Assembly: GCA_030762935.1 (NCBI GenBank)
Contig: CM060895.1
Location: 39,361,001 to 39,425,000, forward strand
Length of the DNA: 64,000 bases
Reading direction: 5' to 3'
Source of the DNA: Hymenopus coronatus
Lineage: Eukaryota; Arthropoda; Insecta; Mantodea; Hymenopodidae
Both the position numbers and the translations under genes were made by a program. Numbering within the stretch: the first letter of the stretch is position 1; each line of letters starts with the position of its first letter. The notes under the pieces were generated by a model. The model was not told the origin of the DNA. It searched no databases and saw only the letters and a program-made list of their open reading frames with translations. Of this stretch, positions 22,196 through 33,152 are shown piece by piece.

Positions 22196-22521
22196 TTTAC
22201 TTCCTCTATTACACATATTAGGTAGAAAAGGTAATGCATTCCACCCAAACCTACGACACAAGTCGACTAAATACCAAATTGATATTTAAATTCAACATCT
22301 GCCGAAGATAAGACAAAGATTTTCAAGAAAATCTCCTACTCAAAATTACGCTGAAAAAGATTTGAAACGCTGATTTCTAAAACCTGACTAACAATTTGGT
22401 TTAAAATATTATATATTTAAGGCATTTAATACAAATATAATGTATAACTTGGATTTTATGAGAATAGCCTCTGAAGTTTTCTTCATTCTGTGCGACTTTT
22501 AAGGTAATAGACAAAAAAATA
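22196..22521 (+). mobile_element. RF1 fragment, distal part missing
   Basis: It starts ACTTCCTCTATTACACATATTAGG and keeps GCATTCCACCCAAA, TACCAAATTGATATTTAAA and the GAATAGCCTCTGAAG block. It ends at GGTAATAGACAAAA, where the next RF1 copy begins in the opposite direction. It has no microsatellite. Confidence 0.8.
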
Positions 22522-23375
22522 TCGTGTGTTCCATTCACATGACTTTCTCTATATCTCTGCAACAAATTATTGTTAAAAAGCTTATGCTTCTATTTACTTC
22601 ATGCTAATCTAGAAAAAAAAGTCACAAATAGTCTTATTACTTGCTTTCTTTTAAGCAGAAGCGAAATAAGGGAATACCATAGGTTAAAGTGATAGTCAAA
22701 GGCTAGTTGCTATGTGACGGAAGTTCCTTTGTTTCCATAGACAGGAGTTGACAAATTCCTGTATGAGGAACGGTGAAATCAAAAACAATGAATAACTAAC
22801 AAACGACCAACTCCACGAAAAAAAATTGTATAACATAAATTGTATGTTTTAACGTGCTCTACATTTTCTGTGTAGTAAGCTTTTGCCTATCTCTTACCGT
22901 TTAGCAGTTCAGCAAAATTCGGCAAAATTCATCCAGAATAAAGGTATCTTCAGACGCTATTCCCAGAAAATTCAAAATATACGTTTTACTTGGTATGTAA
23001 ATGTCAGTAATATACGGGATTTTAATCAAAATCGTTAGCCATTTTTTAGAAAATCAAAATTTTGGAGAAAGGTTCCATGTAAAGGGTAGTTTGGGGTGGG
23101 GGGTTTTTCTTGAAAATCTTCGTGTCGCATCCTTGGACAGTTTGGTTTTTAACGGTCTTTTCGTTTTTGAACTATGCTGCCCACAGACAGACACACACAC
23201 ACACATACACACAGCCAGACAGACAGACACATACACGGACATGTTTCTAAAAATGATTTTTTTGGATTCAGGGGGTCTCAAAACATATATTTCCAGTGAA
23301 ATCTTGGTATCGAACTTTTGGGTACAATGTAGTACCTTCTCTATACACTATGTACATAGTACGTATAGAGAAAGT
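22522..23375 (-). mobile_element. RF1 copy, full length (854 bp)
   Basis: Left end TCGTGTGTTCCATTCACATG then ACTTTCTCTA; right end palindrome CTTCTCTATACACTATGTACATAGTxACGTATAGAGAAAGT (23337-23375). A CA/CAGA microsatellite lies at 23178-23235. Read in this direction the element starts TC and ends in a hairpin, as Helitron-like elements do. Confidence 0.93.
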
Positions 23376-23706
23376 AAAAAAAACATCTACACAAAAATGT
23401 ACATTTAGTTACAACACACAATTTGTGTCAAATATCTGTTTTAAGGAATTAAATACTCCCGAAGTATTCCTAGTGATTGGCTTCCATTTTAAAATAATTA
23501 TAACTTTCCTCAAATGGGAGACCGTTTTTCACTTTCTTGCTCCTGGTCAAGCAAAAAGAACGGAATTTCATTTCCATCACAACATCTCTTAAAAGGTGAC
23601 ACTCGCTTTAGCCTACTGTATTTAGCTATTCCTTTGCTAACAAGGAAAGATGTAATAAAAGCATGTGTACATATATTTACTGGATTAACGTGAAGTAATT
23701 CCAATA

Positions 23707-23954
23707 TGAGGGCCATTAATTGTATTTTGAGCCTTGGCAACACTTATTGTTTGACATTGCTGACCTTAGCTACTTCAGATATTTTGTCAATAGAGCGTCA
23801 TTTGTGTTGTTTACAGCCACTTTAATGTTGTGTCTCAGCGAAAAGATGGAATTAACTCTGAAAATGTACGTGCGATAATTTATTATGATTTCTTACGTGA
23901 CGTATTAAGATCAGAGTGCGTTGATCAACTTATTACTTCATTTGGCGATAAAGC

Positions 23955-24005
<51 letters not shown>

Positions 24006-24950
24006 TCACTGTGAAGCGCTGGTATAACGAGTTTAATCGTGGCCGCCGGTCGCTGGAGAAATTCGTGAAGGTCCTCCAAAATCAGTTGTGCCAGAAAACA
24101 TTGATAATGTGAAAAAAATAAACAGATACAGGCAACCCTAGGCATTAGTTCCATTAGCATACATAAAATATTGCATGATCATTTAGCCCTGAAAAAGACT
24201 TTCTCTCGTTGCATTTCACGCAATTCGACGTAATCCCAAAAGAATGCTCGAGTCGAGTGGTATACATAAATGTTCAAGAAATATAATTGTTCAAAAGATG
24301 TATATAAGAATGTAACAGGTGACACATGAGTCGGAACGAAAACAGCAATCGACTGTAGGGACATTTCAAGATGAACCAAATCCAACAAAAGTTGTTCGCA
24401 CTCGAAGCACTTCAAAACAAGTGGTCGCCCTTTTTTTTTTTCAGAGAAGCTGTTCATGTGGTAACAATGCCTTTAGAGCAACTTAAAACGGCCAATTCTA
24501 AATGGTACACAATCATTTGTTTTCCGGAAGTCTTCAGTGAAAGAAATAAGGAAAATTACAAATGCTGTCAGATTGTTCTTCATTAAGACAATGTCTCGTC
24601 TATCAATCGACTATTTTAATACTCAAAAAATCGAATTGATGACTCATCTGCCGTACAGTGCTGATTTGGCCCCCAACGGCTTCTTTTGTTCCCGAACATC
24701 AAGAATAAAATGCTTCGTCAACGATTTTCGTCGGCAGAAGAACCCCTTGATGCGTTTAAAAAAAAAAAAAAAAAAAACATATTTTGGAGGTGTCTCAAGC
24801 AGATTGGAGAAAATGCTATGGCAAAAGTTCAAACGGAACCTTAATTATATTGATCATAAAGGAGAAAATGTTGAAATACAATAAAGCAATTATCAGTGAC
24901 AAATTACTGTTTTTCTATTATTAGGCTTAAAATATAAATAGTGCCTCTCG
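23707..24950 (+). mobile_element. Mariner (Tc1/mariner, DD34D-type) element, inactivated
   Basis: Imperfect 27-bp terminal inverted repeats (23707-23733 and 24924-24950, 20 of 27 matching) are flanked by TA on both sides (23705-23706, 24951-24952). Length is 1244 bp. Transposase remnants on the plus strand follow the mariner order. The helix-turn-helix region with RKDGINSENVRAIIYYDF starts near 23839. VKRWYNEFNRGRRSLE is near 24010, PENIDNVKK near 24095, and an EQLKTANSKWY segment near 24476. The PYSADLAPN segment near 24650, which holds the third catalytic Asp region in mariners, is followed by a C-terminal tail to 24880. Stops, frameshifts, a 46-nt T run and a 20-nt A run break the frame. 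Confidence 0.92.
23959..24004. repeat. 46-nt T run inside the mariner transposase
   Basis: An uninterrupted T46 replaces the few codons between the GDKAQ and VKRWYNEF parts of the transposase. It may be slippage growth of a short T tract, or an assembly or sequencing artefact. Confidence 0.9.
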
Positions 24951-25341
24951 TACGCTTCTTTAAGATTAGTTTCTTGAATTTTTAGAGAAAGTCAAGTGGA
25001 TGTAACATAATCGATTTTTTAAGTGACTTAAATATCAACGTATGACCTCCATCAAGCTCCTATGATGATCTGAGGAAGCCATAACGTATTCACTTGAAAA
25101 TAATTTCAAGTTCAAAATAGCCGGAAGCAATCATGGAATACAAATGCAACAAGTAATACATTCCAAACAACTGAAGAGATCACGCGATACATTGTATGCT
25201 ATTATGCAATAACAAAGCCTTACTGCTTCTGAAGTTTCCGCCTCTACTAACATTTGGGAAAAAACTAATGTAGTGTAACTCGATCTTCCCTATCAACATT
25301 TTAAATGTCTTATATAATATAAGCTCACATTATGATTTATA

Positions 25342-25795
25342 GCTTTCTCTCCACGTGTGTACAATCTACACAGTAAATAGAAAATGCATTGCATTCCACC
25401 CAAAAATTCGATATCGACATTTCACCTGATATACACGTATAGGGTCCCCTGTATATAATAAAACACTTTTGGAAACATGTCCGGGCGCGTGTGTGTATCT
25501 GAGTGTCTAAAGCATAACTCAAAAATGAAAAGTCCGTTAAATACCAAATGTATTCCTAGGATGTGACATGGTGATTTTCAGTAAAACCCTGCCACCCCAA
25601 TTAACCTTTACATAGAAAATGTTTTGAAACCTTTATTTTTCTTAAAAATCTCTCTAAGGATTTTGATTAAAATACCATATGTTTAAGATTTTTTTTATTA
25701 CAAACGAAATGTATATGATACATTTTCTATGAATAGTCTTGCTGACACCTTCATTCTGGATGGTAAGCAGTAAGAGATGGACTACTTTAGAATTG
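25342..25795 (+). mobile_element. RF1 copy, distal part missing
   Basis: It starts AGCTTTCTCTCCACGTGTG. It keeps GCATTCCACCCAAAAATTCG, a short GCGCGTGTGTG tract, CTCAAAAATGAAAAGTCC, and ATTTTGATTAAAATACCATA. It ends at GTAAGAGATGGAC, where a LINE fragment follows. Confidence 0.85.
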
Positions 25796-26400
25796 TGAGG
25801 ACACATTTTAATTTTCCATTTCTTGCATTAGGAGCCAAACAAGTTAACAAATAAGTGGAGGTTGTCACCTGATGATTTTCATGTGTCTTAGAACAGCGAT
25901 GTCACCTGCAAATTGTTAGATGGTTAGAGTGTCATCTTTTGGAACATCGTGTGTGCTTCCTTGAGAAACACCAGCCTGTATGGGATATATTGAGAAAGAG
26001 TATTTTCATGACTGAGTAAGTTTTGTTTTCAATAACTGCACAATTCTGAACAAGGTTCTGTGAGTAATGGTTTTATTTTACACAGTAGTCCAGTGGACCA
26101 AACCTTGATGAATGCCTTCTCAGTATCCAGAATAACCCAAGACAAACATACTTTTCTTCATAAGCATCTAAAATTGCATCCGCTGCTCAATAGAGCTGCT
26201 GAGGTTAACAACGTACTGTTTGGAAGCCAAATTAAGTGTTGGGTATTAAAGAATTCGCTTACTTACACATTTGTGGGCAAAGTAGGCGTTCAAAAATCTT
26301 TGAAAGGAAGAAGGCTGTTTGGTCGCTAACTGTGACAATCGCTTTTGGCTTTATTTGGCACCATGACAATACATGCGTATTTCCACTTAGTTGAAAAATA
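25796..26400 (-). mobile_element. LINE reverse transcriptase fragment
   Basis: The minus strand reads through recognisable reverse transcriptase blocks. RPNSLLPF (about 26300-26325; RPISLLP block) comes first. ILDTEKAFIKVW (about 26093-26130; motif A, LDIEKAFDKVW type) follows. Then come AGVSQGST (25952-25975; AGVPQGS, motif B) and FAGDIAVL (25892-25914; motif C, with FAGD for FADD). Spacing is shortened between B and C, and stops and frameshifts occur. It belongs to the jockey/I-like non-LTR group by pattern; the clade is not determined. Confidence 0.85.
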
Positions 26401-27050
26401 GCCCAGAAGAAGTATGGCATTATAATTATATTTGTGTAAGAAGCACAACAATTTTTGGAGGAATTACTTTAAGCAGAAGTTTAACAAATCATGGCCTGGA
26501 AATTTGATAGCTGAATATCTATCCCATTTGGTACCTGTGAGGTCTTCCATAGTATTTAATTGAACTGAAAGTGTAGAATAAATAAAATGCACAATAAAAT
26601 TGAGAAGATATATTATTGAGAATTTACACTTTAAAATAAATACTATTCATCAATTCTTAAGTATTGGTATCATTTAATAAGCTTGACTTTAAACATAAAC
26701 TTGAGGTGAATATACACTAAATATTTCCTCTGTCGTCTTTAATGGTACCTCACTTACCAACCTTCTCCCTCTCATAAGCAGTGTTCATGCCGTTTAAAAT
26801 ATAATTTACTATTCTAAAACTGACACCACCTACGTTAAGCAAACAGATTTACTGAAATATTTCATTATCTCAGCACTCATCAGTTGTTTAAAAATTAGTA
26901 CAGAAATAACATAACCATACCTTTTTCTTGTTCATGAACAACAATTTAGAATTTCATACAAAATGACGTAGTATTTAACATATTAATTAATACTCTATGT
27001 ACATATACAGGAATCACTGTATCATTGAAAAGGTAGAATCAGATTGAAAA
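26401..27050. other. Unassigned AT-rich stretch
   Basis: No recognisable element. It may include further decayed LINE sequence next to the fragment at its left. Confidence 0.45.
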
Positions 27051-27054
27051 TTGT

Positions 27055-27150
27055 AATGCCATAGCCGGAATTTGAACTACGGTCTTTCGGTTTCCGTCCG
27101 GTTGTTCTAATCAACTGAGATACCGTTCCAACATCTCGGCACGAAATTAA
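27055..27150 (-). mobile_element. SINE5 fragment, tRNA-like head
   Basis: The minus strand reads GTATCTCAGTTGATTAGAAC, an anticodon-arm-like segment, then TAGTTCAAATTCCGGCTATG. It matches the head of the SINE5 copies at 22030 and 36870. Confidence 0.65.
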
Positions 27151-27173
27151 ATTCCCCAAATTACACGCATTTT

Positions 27174-27930
27174 ACTTTCTCTATTTAGTACCTAGTACAC
27201 AGGTATATAAGGTATTGGATTCCACCCGAATTTCGATACCGAAATTTCACTAGAAATACACGTTTTAGGGTTCCCCCAAAACAACTCATTTTTAGAAAAA
27301 AGCCCCTGTGTATGTGTGTGTGTGTCTGCGAATACGATAACTCGACGAAGTCGGTTAAATACCAAACTTTATATTTAGGTTCAGCATTTTCCAAGGATGT
27401 CACATGAAGATTTTAAAGAAATTCTCCCCACCCCAAACTACCATAAACGTGGAAAAAATATAAAAATGCTTATTTTCTCAAAAATGGTTCTAACCATATA
27501 TTAAAGAGACTTATATGAGAAATAAAATGTATATCTTGAATTTTCCGGGAATAATCTCTGAAGGCTTCTTTGTTCTGAATGACTTTTGTATAAATAGCGA
27601 GCCGCAAGAGATAGAAAAAAATTTGCTGCTCAAAAGATATACGGTTCATTAAAACACACAATTTATATCATATACAATTTATTTTGTAGGATTAATCGAT
27701 TTATGAGATATCCCTTGTTAATGGTTTCAATTTTAAAATTTCTCAAACGGGAATTTTTCATGCCTGTTTCTTTTGCTTTACTCCTGGCACTGCAAAGAGA
27801 ACCGACGTTCAGTTGCATAGAAATACTTTTAAAATACCTGACTCGCTTTAGCCTAGTGTACTTCCAGCTATTGAAAGTATAGTATGTTACAGAATATGAA
27901 GAGAAAGGTATGTGAATATAACACACCAGA
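27174..27930 (+). mobile_element. RF1 copy with distal internal deletion
   Basis: The proximal end is ACTTTCTCTATTTAGTACCTAG...GTATATAAGG. The GT tract is at 27309-27326. The body is in order to GACTCGCTTTAGCCTAGTG, then a jump of about 130 bp to the terminal AAGAGAAAGGTATGTGAATA and ACACACCAGA. Confidence 0.88.
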
Positions 27931-28589
27931 TGTTTTCTAGTAAACCATAATGAGATATCAAATACATTTTGAGATAATATATGTCCGCGCCTCCTAGTTT
28001 AACCAACAACTAAGTCAATTAATTCCCACGTATAAGGTGTTAGCAGCATTTGATTTGGTTTGTTACATTTATGACATTAATGACGATGTTCTTTTTACTG
28101 AATGATGCTTTACTGAATTTATATTCTTGGTAAAAATAAATTCTTTATTATTATTGTTGTGTTCTTTTGGCGATTACAGCGAAGCACTCGCCAAAATCTC
28201 GAAACACAAATGCACCTCGATGATAATTACTTTGAGTCCGCATCTTTTGAAGCCTAGGAAAAAATTAACTACTCAGAATGTAAACTAATGGCGCCCATTC
28301 ATCATAGCGTAGCAGAGAATATAACTGCCACAAATATAATACCCATTAGGGGTGAACGGTATCCGTATTTTTGTGTTATTTTATTGGCTCACATATTTCT
28401 CCCCATTACTATTAACTCTGAGGTTTGAACATTTGGAATAGTGACAGGGAGCCACTGTCAAATGTAGACTTTAATACCGAACACCATTTCATTGCTAAGC
28501 GATATATCGAACCGCTGGCTCCAATCTTGACAACATATTAGTAGTAGTTGGTAATATGGAGTATTCTTTTCTCATTGACTGCCAGGAAT
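27931..28589. other. Unassigned AT-rich stretch
   Basis: No gene or named repeat recognised. Confidence 0.5.
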
Positions 28590-28755
28590 AATTCGGCTCG
28601 GGTAAGTCTTACAAAAAGTTAATAGTCCTGAGATCCCGGGTTCGATTCCCGGCTGGGGCGGGGAATTTTTCTTTAGCCAGAATTAGTCCCTATCCCCCAC
28701 AGAGCCTGCATGTGAGAGTGAATGTGTGTTTGAAGAAAATAAAATGGTTAAAACC
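28590..28755 (+). mobile_element. tRNA-derived SINE (SINE3)
   Basis: B-box GGTTCGATTCC (28639-28649) sits in a perfect TCCCGGGTTCGATTCCCGG T-arm-like segment. The body follows: GGGGCGGGGAATTTTTCTTTA, CCACAGAGCCTGxATG, GTGAATGTGTGTTTG. The same order occurs at 43240-43370. The A box is not clear. Confidence 0.75.
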
Positions 28756-29588
28756 CAAAATAGTAAAGAAACTACAGCTCAACGAGTCGTTTCTAATGAA
28801 AAGCCCCCGATATGACCTTAGATGTTAAAGGGATCTATATAAATGAAACAGTAACAAAAGGAAGTTAACATTTTTGGAAGTGAAAATTTGTTTAAAATAG
28901 AATGATTTGATTTTTGAATTTGACTAATGAAGTACTACGTAAGAGAGAAGAATAGATCAAGTTTTAAAAATCAATAAAAAGGATTTTGTAAAAGAAATAA
29001 TCTTAAAGAATACAAAACGCTGATTTAACAAAAAATGGAATACAAACGTTCCAACTAATTTAAGATCAGTAAAGTTACGAAACAGTGATGGTTAATTTTT
29101 TTGTAGTGTTTAACGCTCGCTTTTACTACTTGTGGCATTGCAGGCGAAACAGTTAATATAAATTATCTTATTATTACGGAAGATTAAAATGTAAATAAAA
29201 ATTGAAAACTGTGTTAAATATAATAAATTATGAAAGACAAATAAACCAAAGGACATCTTCACAATGAAAAAATTAAACATTTCCCATAGGAATTAAAGCA
29301 AGAAGCATACATAAACGAATAAGTGGTTAAATCAATACGATAAGAAAAATAAACTAAAGATAAGACGGTGAAAAGAAACTTATATTGACAATAAATGTAA
29401 TAAGTAAAGATTTGTAGACGCTATAAGACACGCAATAGAATGCAAGGGCGTCAGAAAATAAGAGGAAACAAGGAAGGAAGAATATGGCTGTGGTCGCGTC
29501 TTTGTTAACAGCTGTGAACAACACATGCTTTTTTTTTTTCTTGCCTTTCTTTTCTTTTCTTAAGGAAGTGACGAACTCAGCAAACGAA
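28756..29588. other. Unassigned stretch with a SINE2 tail fragment
   Basis: At about 29105-29147 GTGTTTAACGCTCGCTTTTA and CTACTTGTGGCATTGCAGGC match the minus-strand 3' tail of SINE2. The rest is AT-rich and unrecognised. Confidence 0.55.
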
Positions 29589-29856
29589 AAAAAATGTCAC
29601 GCGTCTTACTCTAGCTGTTCTACACACAAACTCTTCTTAAAAAGATTATTATTTTATCCACTTCATGCTAATCGAGATAAACATTAGCAGAAATGGTCTT
29701 ATTACTTGCTTCCTTTTAAGTAGAAGGGAAATAAGTGAATACACAAAGCGGTAGTCAAAACTTTTAAAATTCGCTCGCTAAGTGAAACAATTGAAATTCG
29801 GTTCTCTTGGCTTAAAGCTGAAACCAACAACTCAGAATATCTCGAAAACGGTAAAC

Positions 29857-29892
<36 letters not shown>

Positions 29893-29925
29893 TATACGAC
29901 ATAAATTGTGTGCTACATACGGAGT
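29589..29925 (-). mobile_element. RF1 fragment with 30-nt A run
   Basis: The distal third lies at the left (TCTAGCTGTTCTACACAC, CATGCTAATCGAGATAAACA). It continues to CGAAAACGGTAAACTCTT, then A30 (29861-29890), TGTATACGACATAAATTG, and truncation. The A run has grown from the short A tract present in other copies. Confidence 0.85.
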
Positions 29926-30585
29926 TCTTTAGCTATGTAAGCAAGAACTGGTGTCAAGGTTCTGAAGAATAGTATGGAGTATACCTTAATCTAACTCGAT
30001 TAAAGGTCAATTTTACATAATATTAATTAATATGTTAATTTAACTTTATTTCCCCATCACTTCTTAGGATCAGCAGGAATAATTCGACGACATTCACTCA
30101 GATTGCAAGTTCGTAATTATTTGATGTTTGATGTAAATTTCCAGAGGAATGAAATGACTGCGTTAGAAAATCCCTAATTTGCAAATATACTTATTGGCTT
30201 AAATGTTATGAATAGACATGTTACATTTAATTCTGTAGATAATACCGATAGCCACAAATATTCTAAAATCAATGGAGACAGTAAGAGTTCGATATATAAT
30301 CTCGTATTCATGTGTTTGGTGCAATTATTTCTGACAACTCTTAATTTCAACTTGAAAACCTGACAACCCTGATATCCATTAGTACTGCTCGTACAGTAAT
30401 TAGAAATTAGGGTTAAAATTTATCTAGCATGAGACATTTTCTAATATTATAGTCAAGAATCATCTTCCAGGGAAACCACTTTTCGAATAGTAACTGGTGC
30501 ATTTTCCTGCGCTGCAAATCTGCATACATTGGCATGAAATATAAAAGTTGCTTCGTGCTCACATTTCTCTCCTATAAAAAAAAAA
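29926..30585. other. Unassigned AT-rich stretch
   Basis: No gene or named repeat recognised. Confidence 0.5.
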
Positions 30586-31411
30586 TCTGATATGTTGCGC
30601 TCATATGAATTTCTCTAGCTGCTCTACAAACAAACTTCTTACAAAAGATTATTCTTCTTTCTCCACAATGCTAATCGAGATAAACATTAGTAGAATGTTC
30701 ATTTCCTTATAAGTAGAAAGGAACTAAGGGAATGCACTAGGCTAAAGTGATAGTCAAATGTTTTAAAAGCTGTCGTTATGCGATAGTCATTGCAAATCGC
30801 TTCTTTGCTTGGCCAAGAGTAGAACAAAAGAAAAGCGACACTTCCTGTCTGAGAAAAGAATAAGTACTATACAATTGAAACCAATAACAGGGAATATTAT
30901 ATCCACAAAACAAAATAAAAAGTATCTATACAAATTGTGTGTTTTAACGAGACCTGCATTTTGTGAGTAGTAAGCTTTGGTATCTCTTGCGGTTTACCAG
31001 TTATGCAAAATTCATCCATAATAAAAGAGGTCTTTAGAGGGTATTCCCAGAAAATCAAGATATGCATTTTATTTGGGATGTAAATGTTATTAATATACGG
31101 GTGTTCAATCAAAATTGTTACAGCCATTTTTGAGAAAATCAAAATTTTCGGACATTTTTCCATGTAAAGGGTTGTTTGCTGTGGGGCAATTTTTTTGAAA
31201 ATCTTGTACACCAAGTTTGGTATAAAACGGTCTTTTCTTTTTTGAGCTGTTGTCCACAGACACATACACGGACCTTATTCTAAATACTTTTTTCAGACTC
31301 AGGGGACCCCAAAATATATATTTCCGGTAAAATGTCGATATTGAATTTCGGGGTGGAATACAATACCTTCTCTATACACTATGTACATTGTACATGCGGG
31401 CTAGAAGAAGT
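30586..31411 (-). mobile_element. RF1 copy, near full length (826 bp)
   Basis: Left end TCTGATATGTTGCGCTCATA; right end palindrome CTTCTCTATACACTATGTAC...CTAGAAGAAGT (31369-31411) with a damaged arm. The microsatellite is reduced to CACAGACACATACACGGAC. A runs lie outside both ends. Confidence 0.9.
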
Positions 31412-31822
31412 AAAAAAAAAAAAAAACGTAATATTAACAGCTTATTTCGTACGTGTAGTCAAGAACGATGTTCTACAAGTTGTGCTATTTTCGTGAAGCC
31501 TTTAGGAAGTCTGTTGCAGAAGTGGCTACAGGCTCTGAAACTTTGCTCTTTTTAGCAGCAACTGAGACCAATTAGCAACACTTGGATTCGTGCAACCGTT
31601 CTCTCAAGTTTGCTTCCCGCTGAACTTGGCGAGAACACCTGGCGCACACACGCACACAATTTAGCTTAAGTGCACCACTTTAAAATGTACCACCATCATG
31701 TAGAGAATTATCGTACCAGGTTAGCGATAACACCTTACGAGCACAACTTCCTCTACTGCGCTAGTCTACACTTTCCTTTATCTGGACATAAGTAAACATT
31801 CAGCCAAAGACAATATACAAAG
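31412..31822. other. Unassigned spacer
   Basis: A long A run follows the RF1 end, then sequence with no recognised family. Confidence 0.5.
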
Positions 31823-33146
31823 ATTTAAAAAAAAAAATCCCCCCTCCATCTATCCTTTATATAGAAATATTTAGAAAATTTTGATTTTCTTAAAAATGGA
31901 TCCAACTATTTTGATTAAGGCGGCAAGGTAGTCTGAACATACGGAAAATACATCTCAAGTAGTTTAAAGAACCACTGCTCTTAAAGTTCTCAAGGATTTT
32001 TTCTAAAACTTTACTGAAATATTCTTTATAATATGATAATTATTTTAAGTGGTGTTTTCATTGCTATCGTGTGTGATTGAGTCTATAAAAAGTATTTCAT
32101 TCAGCAGAATAATATAATCTTCTCTTAAAACATCTGAATGCATGTACCCTTACCTCTGTTACTACTAGCAACATATAATCAAACTTTTTCATACTCGCTT
32201 TTAGTATAATCAGGTATCTTGTGAACCTCAATTATTTAGTCATGTATACCAATTCATTAAAAATTGAAAAAATTAATCATTTGTAAAGTAAAAAGTAAAA
32301 ATTTTCAACGTTGTTGCTATTTAATATAACTATTATATATTATAAAAGTATAATTGTGGTTCAGAAAGCTCAACTATGTGTTCTATGCATGTAACGAAAA
32401 TGTCAGCTCCCTACCTCTCATACTTTCTGAGAAAAAGGTACATAAGTACAAAAACGTTTTGAGAAAAGTGAATTTAAAGATACAAAAGTTCGAAAAAGGG
32501 GGACTATATGACAGCTTTAAATGATCTTTAAGTACCCGAAGAAGTATATATTTTGCAAATAATAGAAATGTTATTAGTGCCTAAAATAAACATAATATTT
32601 GTTACCATTTCAGAGTACTCTGTCCCCTTAAAATACCACATCTTAAACATATTTACATTATAGATAAAATGAATATCTTAATTTTTTTGGAAATAGCCTT
32701 TAAACTCTCTTCATTTTGAATGATTTTTGAATAACTGGTAAACCGCAAGATGTAGACAAAAACTTCTACACAAAGAACATAGATCTCGTTGTTGTTATTG
32801 TTATTATTGATTAAAATGATTTCCAAGATATTTCATATTATTGGTTTCAATTTTAATATACTTACATTTTACTCAAACAGGAAGTAGTCAGCTGTTATTT
32901 TGTTTTACCCCTAGCTATGTAAAGAGAATTTTAAAGGAAATCGCATAGCGACATCTTTTAACAGATTTGCCCATCGCTTTAGCATACTGAGTTTCCTTAT
33001 TTTTCTCCTATTTATACGAAACTAAGTAATAAGACCATTTCTCCTAATATTTATTTAGATTGGCATAGGGTAGAAAGAAGAATATTTTTGTGGGCTTAGT
33101 TTGTTTGCAGAACGGTAGAGAAAGTCATGTAAATAAAATACAACAG
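31823..33146 (+). mobile_element. RF1 copy split by a TTAA element
   Basis: The proximal end is missing. RF1 begins at AAATCCCCCCTCCATCTATC, runs to ACTATTTTGATTAA, is interrupted at 31919-32627, and resumes AATACCACATCTTAAACAT. It ends GTAGAGAAAGTCATGTAAAT and ACAACAG. A (GTT)n-like stretch is at 32790-32806. Another RF1 copy follows within 7 bp. Confidence 0.85.
31919..32627. mobile_element. TTAA-flanked MITE, piggyBac-like
   Basis: The 709-bp insertion sits exactly between two TTAA copies (31915-31918 and 32628-32631) inside an RF1 body. Ends are GGCGGCAAGGTAGTCTGAAC and, read inversely, GGGGACAGAGTACTCTGAAA (14 of 20 matching). There is no ORF. TTAA duplication is the hallmark of the piggyBac superfamily, but the G-rich ends are not the classic CCC-starting type, so the superfamily is inference. 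Confidence 0.78.
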
Positions 33147-33152
33147 TTTTTT

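Larger units (their letters stand above)
23386..25014 (+). mobile_element. RF1 copy split by a mariner element
   Basis: The proximal half is missing. RF1 runs from ACACAATTTGTGTCAAATA to the GATTAACGTGAAGTAATTCC block at 23704. After the mariner it resumes at 24953 (CTTCTTTAAGATTAG), and the end TAGAGAAAGTCAAGTGGATG is at 24982-25001. Removing the mariner and one TA restores a normal RF1 distal end, so RF1 is the older element. Confidence 0.85.

Noticed and set aside
23001..23408. 135-codon ORF
   Set aside because: It lies wholly within an RF1 copy read through its CA microsatellite (threonine/histidine run).
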